DNA of 64,000 nt. Origin: JAXGXJ01 sp963816155 (GTDB lineage: Bacteria; Actinomycetota; Thermoleophilia; RBG-16-64-13). The position numbers were made by a program, and so were the translations under genes. Where the stretch lies: contig CAWFJE010000010.1 in NCBI GenBank assembly GCA_963816155.1, forward strand, positions 1 through 64,000, written 5' to 3'. Shown piece by piece: positions 59,536 through 64,000 of the stretch; position 1 is the stretch's first letter, and every line of letters begins with the position of its first letter. The notes under the pieces are model-generated. The model ran no database searches and had not been told where the DNA came from. It saw only the letters and a program-made list of their open reading frames with translations.

Positions 59536-60588
59536 TCAAGATGAGGCGGACGCATCCATGTGTTCCAGGATGCTGCCCACCTCTTCCTCTACGGCCTCCA
59601 GGACCCCTTTGCGCAGCACTTCAGCGCCAAAATGTAGGGCGTTCGCGATGGCCCGCCGCGATGAGTTGCCATGACAGATGACCACGAGCCCGCGAACGCC
59701 CAGGAGATACGTGCCTCCGTACGCCTCTGGATCCAGCATAGCCCGCAGATCGCGCAGTTTGGGACGCAACAACGCTCCGCCGGCTTTCCCCCGCAGATCC
59801 GCTTCAGACGCCTCTCTCACCCGAGAGAATATAAAGGAAGCGCACCCTTCGAGCAACTTCAGCACGACGTTGCCCGTGAAGCCGTCGGTGACGACCACGT
59901 CGGCGGCGTTCGTCAGCAGGTCGCGCCCCTCCACGTTGCCGATGAAGTGCAGCCTGGAGGCGGCCAGTAGCCGATGCGCGCCGACCGCCAGATCGTTGCC
60001 CTTGCCCGGCTCTTCGCCGATGTTCAGGAGGCCCACGCGCGGCTGGCGGTGCCCCAGCACAGCGCGTGCGTACGCAGTACCCAGCAGGGCGAACTCGAGC
60101 AGGTGTTCGGCCCGGCAATCGGCGTTCGCACCCGCATCGAGGAAAACCACCGGCCCTGCGGCTCCGGGAAGGGTCGTGAGAATAGCCGGCCGTCTGATGC
60201 CCGGCGCCCGCTTCACCACCAAGAGTGAAGCAGCCAGCATGGCTCCGGTGTTTCCGGCAGAGACGAAACCTCGAGCGCGTCCCTCCCTAACCAAGCGCGC
60301 GCCTACGACGATGGAGGAGTCCGGCTGACTGCGGACCGCCGACGCGGGCTCTCGATCGGAACCGATCACGGAGCCGCATGGAACGACCTCCACGTGATCA
60401 CAAGGCGTACCCTGCAAACACGGTTCGACAACCTGCGGGCGGCCTACCAGCAGGATCTTCAGCCCAGACGAGGCCGCCATGAGTGCACCCGCCACAACCT
60501 CTTCGGGGGCGCGGTCGCCCCCTTCGGCGTCCAAAGCAAGGATGATGGGCGCCTCGCTGTCGGATGTGCTCGAGTTCACGTCTTGCAC
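59536..60588 (-). CDS. plsX: Phosphate acyltransferase PlsX
   Basis: Makes acyl-phosphate from acyl-ACP for the PlsY route of phospholipid synthesis. ILALDAEGGDRAPEEVVAGA at the N-terminus, VSAGNTGAMLAASLLVVKR, PAILTTLPG, and VVTDGFTGNVVLKLLEG. Length 350 aa from GTG 60588. Usually preceded by rpmF and the DUF177 gene; here rpoD diverges instead. The 292-bp intergenic region holds rpoD promoters but no convincing plsX promoter. Confidence 0.94.
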   Translation of the reverse strand: MQDVNSSTSDSEAPIILALDAEGGDRAPEEVVAGALMAASSGLKILLVGRPQVVEPCLQGTPCDHVEVVPCGSVIGSDREPASAVRSQPDSSIVVGARLVREGRARGFVSAGNTGAMLAASLLVVKRAPGIRRPAILTTLPGAAGPVVFLDAGANADCRAEHLLEFALLGTAYARAVLGHRQPRVGLLNIGEEPGKGNDLAVGAHRLLAASRLHFIGNVEGRDLLTNAADVVVTDGFTGNVVLKLLEGCASFIFSRVREASEADLRGKAGGALLRPKLRDLRAMLDPEAYGGTYLLGVRGLVVICHGNSSRRAIANALHFGAEVLRKGVLEAVEEEVGSILEHMDASASS

Positions 60589-60729
60589 TGCGCTTCCGTT
60601 TCCGATGAAGGGGTTTCTTCTGTCGCCGCTCTGGAGAATGTCTCATAAAGAGCCACCCGGAAAAAGTCGATGGGTGGAACTGGGGAGTGGCCGGCTGCGT
60701 CAAGCGTACGACCAAGACGTACAGAGTGG

Positions 60730-60758
60730 TTGCGATGCGAACGTTTGTTCACTATACT
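60730..60758 (+). promoter_or_regulatory. Distal rpoD promoter with a LexA-type operator in its spacer
   Basis: TTGCGA (60730-60735), 17-bp spacer, TATACT (60753-60758). The spacer contains GAAC-GTTT-GTTC at 60739-60750, which matches the Gram-positive/actinobacterial SOS box GAAC-N4-GTTC. LexA binding there would block this promoter. Confidence 0.6.
60739..60750. promoter_or_regulatory. Candidate LexA (SOS) box
   Basis: GAACGTTTGTTC, a perfect match to both GAAC and GTTC half-sites with a 4-bp centre, flanked by C on the left. It lies entirely between the -35 and -10 of the distal rpoD promoter. No lexA gene is in the window. Confidence 0.5.
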
Positions 60759-60785
60759 GGTATGAGGGCAAAGTGAACCTACGTA

Positions 60786-60814
60786 TTGATTTCGTCGGCA
60801 CGCCTCGGTATAGT
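60786..60814 (+). promoter_or_regulatory. Proximal rpoD promoter
   Basis: TTGATT (60786-60791), 17-bp spacer, TATAGT (60809-60814). Start site expected near 60821, about 60 nt before the rpoD ATG. It lies 50 bp downstream of the LexA-type box and could escape that control. Confidence 0.7.
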
Positions 60815-60880
60815 TTAGTGGTTTGCGTCACTGGCATGGTATAAAAAGCGAAAGTTTCGCCCCTAAGGGAAGAATGGCAA

Positions 60881-61972
60881 ATGGGCTCAAGAGAAAACGA
60901 CATCGCTATTATGGACACCCGAACTATCGTCGACGTCCAGGATCTGGTCCTGGCGGGCCACGAACGTGGCTACGTCACGAGTGAAGAGATCATGGGACTG
61001 GTCGAAGAGTATGACATGACCATGGAAGAGATCGAAGACCTGTACTCACAGCTTTTCGATCAGTCGATCGAGATATACGAGCAGAGCCCCGTCACCCAAG
61101 GCATCTTGGAATCTACGGAGCCCACGCTCGACCTCTCCATCCAGACAGTCACACACGACCCCCTGCGTCTATATCTGAAGGAGGCGGGCGAGATCCCTCT
61201 TCTCACCAAGGACGAGGAGATCGAACTGGCCAAACGGATCGAGGCAGGCGACAAGCGGGCCAAGGATCGCATGATCCAGTCCAACCTCCGCCTGGTGATC
61301 TCCATCGCCAAGAACTACTACACGCAGGATATGGATCTCTTGGACCTCATCCAGGAGGGCAACACGGGACTCATCCGCGCCGTGGAGAAGTTCGACTACC
61401 GCAAGGGGTACAAATTCTCAACCTACGCCACTTGGTGGATACGACAGGCCATCACCCGCGCCATAGCCAATCAGGACCGCAACATCCGCATCCCCGTCCA
61501 CATGATCGAGAAGATCAACAAGATGGTCCGCACGGAGCGGAAGTTGCTGCAAGAGACGGGCAAAGAGCCGAGCGAGGAAGAACTGGCCTACGAACTGGGT
61601 ATCGATCCACAGGAAGTGCAGGAGATGCGCAAGATCGCGCAGCGCACCACCTCTCTGGAGACCCCCATCGGGGATGAGGAGGATGCCGAACTGGGTGATT
61701 TCATCGAAAACTCCAGCACTCCCGACCCGGCCGATGTGGTCAGCAGCATCATCGCCAAGGAGAGTCTCGACAGGGTCCTGAAAGCCATGGATGAGCGCGA
61801 GCGCAAAGTGGTGGAACTCCGTTTTGGCCTCAAAGGCGAGCATCCCCGGACGTTGGCCGAGGTCAGCTCCCGCTTCAACGTGAGCCGGGAGCGCATACGA
61901 CAGATCGAAGCCAAGGCCCTCGAGCAGATCAAGGCAGCGGAGGAGATCCAGGCCATGAGGGAATCGGCCTGA
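60881..61972 (+). CDS. rpoD: Primary RNA polymerase sigma factor RpoD/SigA
   Basis: Housekeeping sigma factor. Region 1.2 (DPLRLYLKEAGEIPLLTKDEE), region 2 (NLRLVISIAKNYYTQDMDLLDLIQEGNTG split over 130-160; KFSTYATWWIRQAI), region 3, and region 4 (RTLAEVSSRFNVSRERIRQIE). Region 1.1 is short and acidic; 363 aa is at the small end, as in many Gram-positives. ATG at 60881 follows GGGA at a slightly long spacing; ATG at 60911 is an alternative. Divergent from plsX, with two promoters upstream and a strong terminator downstream, so it is a single-gene unit. Confidence 0.96.
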   Translation: MGSRENDIAIMDTRTIVDVQDLVLAGHERGYVTSEEIMGLVEEYDMTMEEIEDLYSQLFDQSIEIYEQSPVTQGILESTEPTLDLSIQTVTHDPLRLYLKEAGEIPLLTKDEEIELAKRIEAGDKRAKDRMIQSNLRLVISIAKNYYTQDMDLLDLIQEGNTGLIRAVEKFDYRKGYKFSTYATWWIRQAITRAIANQDRNIRIPVHMIEKINKMVRTERKLLQETGKEPSEEELAYELGIDPQEVQEMRKIAQRTTSLETPIGDEEDAELGDFIENSSTPDPADVVSSIIAKESLDRVLKAMDERERKVVELRFGLKGEHPRTLAEVSSRFNVSRERIRQIEAKALEQIKAAEEIQAMRESA

Positions 61973-62041
61973 GTAAGCCGCTCTTGGCAGCCGATGGACG
62001 GGGCGTCGTCGACCGCAACAGCTATGCGGCCAGTCGTTCTG

Positions 62042-62071
62042 GAGGGCTCACTTCGGTGGGCCCTCTTTCTT
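62042..62071 (+). terminator. Intrinsic terminator of rpoD
   Basis: GAGGGCTCAC, TTCG loop, GTGGGCCCTC (10-bp stem, one G-T pair), then TTTCTT. UUCG tetraloop. It lies 69 bp past the rpoD stop. Confidence 0.93.
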
Positions 62072-62103
62072 GGGTATTCGACACGTTCTATGGTCACTCC
62101 GAT

Positions 62104-62133
62104 TTGCATGCCAAGCCACAGAAGTGGTAAAAG
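62104..62133 (+). promoter_or_regulatory. Candidate promoter for the substrate-binding protein gene
   Basis: TTGCAT (62104-62109), 18-bp spacer, TAAAAG (62128-62133), between the rpoD terminator and the gene start at 62169. The boxes are only partial matches, but the position after a strong terminator demands a promoter in this short gap. Confidence 0.4.
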
Positions 62134-62168
62134 TAGAACAGCATTTCAATTCCGTAGGAGGGGTCAGT

Positions 62169-63611
62169 ATGTCTGATAAGTTCCACGAGAGAGCAGTCAC
62201 CCGTCGAGAGTTTCTCAAAGTGGCGGGCATCGCCGGCGCCACCGTAGGTGTCGGCGCGGGCCTCGGCGGTCTTCTGGCCGCGTGTGGCTCGGACGAGGAG
62301 ACCACGACAACGGCTGCAGCCGTGACCACGACCGCAGGCCAGACAACCACTACCATGGCGGCCGAGACGACGACCACGGTCGCTGCCGAGCCCGAAATGG
62401 GACGGGAGATTAAGATCGGTGCCGTCTCCCCTGTCACCGGGGCATTGGCGTCGTTCGGAGGGCCGGACAAGTGGATCGTCAGCTACGTCCTCAAAGCGAT
62501 CGGCGACGGCGTGGTGTGCGGTGACGGCATGAAGCACCCCGTCACCATCATCCAGATGGACTCGCAGTCGAGCCCCGCCCGCGCGGCTGAGGTCGCTGCG
62601 GACCTGATCTTCAACGAAAAAGTGGACATGATGGCGGCCTCCTCGAGCCCCGACACAGTCAACCCGGCCGCCGACCAGTGCGAGTCGAACGGCGTGCCTT
62701 TCCTGGCCAACTTCGTCCCCTGGCAGCCGTTCTTCTTCGGCCGCGGCGCCACCCCGGACACACCCTTCACCTGGACGTGGATGTACCACTTCGGCATCGA
62801 AGACGCTGCCAATTGCCGCTTGGGCATGTGGGACCAGATCGAGACCAACAAGGTGACAGCCTACCTGTTCCCGAACGACGCCGACGGTCAGGCGTGGTCG
62901 GATGACGAGAAAGGGCTGTCGTCATTCTTGGAATCAGGCGGCTACACCACCGGCTCCAAGCCGCCCATGTATCAGCCGCCGGGTGAGGACTTCACTGCGC
63001 AGATCTCGGACTTCAAGAAGACCGGCTGCGAAGTCTGCACCGGTGTCCAGACCCCGCCGGATTTCACCACCTTCATGCAGCAGTGCGCTCAGCAGGGGTA
63101 TCAGCCGAAGATCATGACCATGAGCAAGGCTTCGCTCTTCCATCAGAGCATCGAGGCCATCGGTGACATCGGCCTCGGCCTGTCCGACCACATGGTCTGG
63201 CATCCCAAGTTCCCGTACAAGAGCTACCTCACCGGGCAGACCTGTCAGGAGTTCGCCGATACCTACACCGCTGAGACCGGCCAGCAGTGGACTCAGCCGC
63301 TCGGCCAGTTGGGCAAGTACGAGTGGGCCATCGATGTGCTCAAGCGCGTCCCCGATATCGAGAACAAAGAACTCTACGTCGAAGCCATCAAGACCACCAA
63401 GATGGACGGCATCAACGGTCCGGTCGACTTCAATCTACCCGTGGAGGCAGGCACAGTCCGTCCGGTCCCGAACGTCTACAAGATCAAGATCGCCGGTGGC
63501 CAGTGGGGCAAGTCCGAAGACCCCAATTTCAAGTACGACCTGTATATCTGCTACGGGCAAGACCCGAACATGCCCATCGAGAAGAAGTTCGAAGCTATCG
63601 CGTACGCCTAG
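62169..63611 (+). CDS. ABC transporter substrate-binding lipoprotein (branched-chain amino acid/amide type)
   Basis: Exported solute receptor of the periplasmic-binding-protein type I fold. Twin-arginine motif TRREFLKVAG (R12, R13), hydrophobic core and lipobox LLAAC with Cys39, so probably Tat-exported and lipidated. A Thr/Ala-rich TTTT linker spans about 43-74, and the ligand domain starts IKIGAVSPVTGALASFGGPD. The protein is 480 aa. AGGAGG lies 7 bases before ATG 62169. The ligand cannot be told from sequence; the family includes Leu/Ile/Val, urea and aromatic-acid receptors. No permease or ATPase gene accompanies it; a coaBC gene converges from the right. Confidence 0.88.
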   Translation: MSDKFHERAVTRREFLKVAGIAGATVGVGAGLGGLLAACGSDEETTTTAAAVTTTAGQTTTTMAAETTTTVAAEPEMGREIKIGAVSPVTGALASFGGPDKWIVSYVLKAIGDGVVCGDGMKHPVTIIQMDSQSSPARAAEVAADLIFNEKVDMMAASSSPDTVNPAADQCESNGVPFLANFVPWQPFFFGRGATPDTPFTWTWMYHFGIEDAANCRLGMWDQIETNKVTAYLFPNDADGQAWSDDEKGLSSFLESGGYTTGSKPPMYQPPGEDFTAQISDFKKTGCEVCTGVQTPPDFTTFMQQCAQQGYQPKIMTMSKASLFHQSIEAIGDIGLGLSDHMVWHPKFPYKSYLTGQTCQEFADTYTAETGQQWTQPLGQLGKYEWAIDVLKRVPDIENKELYVEAIKTTKMDGINGPVDFNLPVEAGTVRPVPNVYKIKIAGGQWGKSEDPNFKYDLYICYGQDPNMPIEKKFEAIAYA

Positions 63612-63620
63612 GAACCAGTT

Positions 63621-63646
63621 GCCTGCGGCCCGGCAGGGCCGCAGGC
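63621..63646 (+). repeat. Perfect 11-bp hairpin after the binding-protein gene
   Basis: GCCTGCGGCCC, GGCA loop, GGGCCGCAGGC, 9 bp past the stop. No T-run follows, so it is more likely an mRNA 3'-end stabiliser than the terminator itself, which follows directly. Confidence 0.7.
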
Positions 63647-63657
63647 CCGGTCTTCAC

Positions 63658-63697
63658 AAGGAGGAGCAGCCGCAGGGCTGCTCCTCCTTCTTTCTTT
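63658..63697 (+). terminator. Strong intrinsic terminator of the binding-protein gene
   Basis: AAGGAGGAGCAGCC, GCAG loop, GGCTGCTCCTCCTT (14-bp perfect stem), then CTTTCTTT. The opposite strand starts with AAAGAAAG, so it is best placed to end plus-strand transcription but may also stop the convergent coaBC transcript. Confidence 0.95.
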
Positions 63698-63737
63698 GTC
63701 CAGTGGGGCGCCGAAGATGGTGGCTTGCGGAGGCGGA

Positions 63738-64000
63738 CTACGCCGGCAGCGGAGTCTCGCTGCGTCTCCCCCGTATAGCCTGCGCGATGTTGTCGAGGAT
63801 GATCTCGGCGATGGTCTCCTTGGGGGCGCGGTCGATCAGCGTCTCCCCGTCACGCCTGAGGATGCGCACCTCGTTGAAGTCGGAGTCGAAGCCGATATCG
63901 GTGCGGGAGATATCGTTGAACACGATCATATCCAAGTGCTTCCGTTCCAGCTTGCAACGAGCCCGCTCCAGTCCCTCGAGACCGTATTCAGCAGCGAAAC
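63738..64000 (-). CDS. coaBC: Phosphopantothenoylcysteine decarboxylase/phosphopantothenate--cysteine ligase (partial, C-terminal end)
   Basis: The last 87 codons of a minus-strand gene whose start lies past the right edge. The tail reads FAAEYGLEGLERARCKLERK, then LDMIVFNDISRTDIGFDSDF and NEVRILRR, which matches the CoaB (ligase) half where the conserved N-D and the basic residues contact CTP/phosphopantothenate. Two steps of coenzyme A synthesis. A TTG at 63935 is an internal Leu, not a start. Confidence 0.88.
   Translation of the reverse strand, partial: FAAEYGLEGLERARCKLERKHLDMIVFNDISRTDIGFDSDFNEVRILRRDGETLIDRAPKETIAEIILDNIAQAIRGRRSETPLPA

Noticed and set aside
60398..60715. Basic small reading frame beginning near RHSPERRQKKPLHRKRKRSA, resembling an L32-like peptide in the usual rpmF position before plsX
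   Set aside because: It lacks the L32 core and zinc Cys residues, overlaps plsX out of frame and runs on as Arg-rich sequence typical of a shadow of GC-rich coding DNA.
1..64000. CRISPR array, insertion sequence, prophage or defence island
   Set aside because: No regularly spaced repeats, transposase, integrase of phage type or nuclease-effector cluster was seen; XerC is in its normal housekeeping place.
1..64000. tRNA or rRNA genes
   Set aside because: Intergenic gaps were inspected by eye for cloverleaf arms and conserved T-loop sequence; none found, although a dedicated search program was not available.

Overview
The window is a GC-rich (about 63-65% by eye) bacterial chromosome segment, almost wholly coding. 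It is a long run of housekeeping genes read from the minus strand, in an order seen in Gram-positive bacteria and especially Actinomycetota: rpsP-khpA-rimM-trmD-lepB-lepB-rplS-rnhB-yraN-comM-dprA-xerC-sigma-rpsB-tsf-pyrH-frr-uppS-cdsA-dxr-rseP-ispG-proS, then rimP-nusA-ylxR-infB-DUF503-rbfA-nrnA-truB-ribF-rpsO-pnp, then M16 peptidase-dapB-rnj-ftsK-(mnmH)-rodZ-rimO-pgsA-thpR-recA-recX-rny-miaB-miaA-dapF-dapL-dut. RNase Y with RNase J, a DapL aminotransferase instead of the acyl-DAP route, Thr-rich linkers in exported proteins and a WhiG/FliA-type sigma factor beside rpsB suggest a deep-branching actinobacterium (Coriobacteriia/Thermoleophilia-like, probably anaerobic). The rank is an inference; no rRNA or tRNA gene was found to anchor it.

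Layout: 151-22428 lysine/peptidoglycan precursors (dut, dapL, dapF, dapB), tRNA modification (miaA, miaB, mnmH), RNA decay (rny, rnj, pnp), recombination (recA, recX), division (ftsK, rodZ-like) and phospholipid synthesis (pgsA). 22605-31163 is the rimP-nusA-infB translation/transcription operon with FAD synthesis and pseudouridylation. 31331-41686 holds proS, the isoprenoid enzymes ispG and dxr, rseP, cdsA, uppS, frr, pyrH, tsf and rpsB. 41872-46852 holds a sigma factor, xerC, dprA, comM and yraN. 47052-47933 is a lone plus-strand MutY-like glycosylase. 47999-60588 holds rnhB, two signal peptidases, rplS, trmD, rimM, khpA, rpsP, ffh, ftsY, smc, rnc, acpP and plsX. On the plus strand at the right end are rpoD and an orphan ABC substrate-binding lipoprotein, each closed by a strong intrinsic terminator; a truncated coaBC enters from the right edge.

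At least twelve gene pairs share a 4-bp stop/start quartet (ATGA, GTGA, TTGA, and in one case apparently CTGA), so expression is probably strongly translationally coupled. Several conserved proteins carry lineage-specific additions: repeats inside MiaA and at the end of DapF, a Cys/His knuckle on NusA, a long RG-rich/acidic tail on S2 and an insert in XerC. pnp is interrupted by one extra base. No CRISPR array, insertion sequence, prophage or defence island was seen. The least explained element is the 327-bp leader upstream of rny, which folds into nested helices ending in an intrinsic terminator. The only gene-free stretch over 300 bp is 6737-7063, described under that leader.
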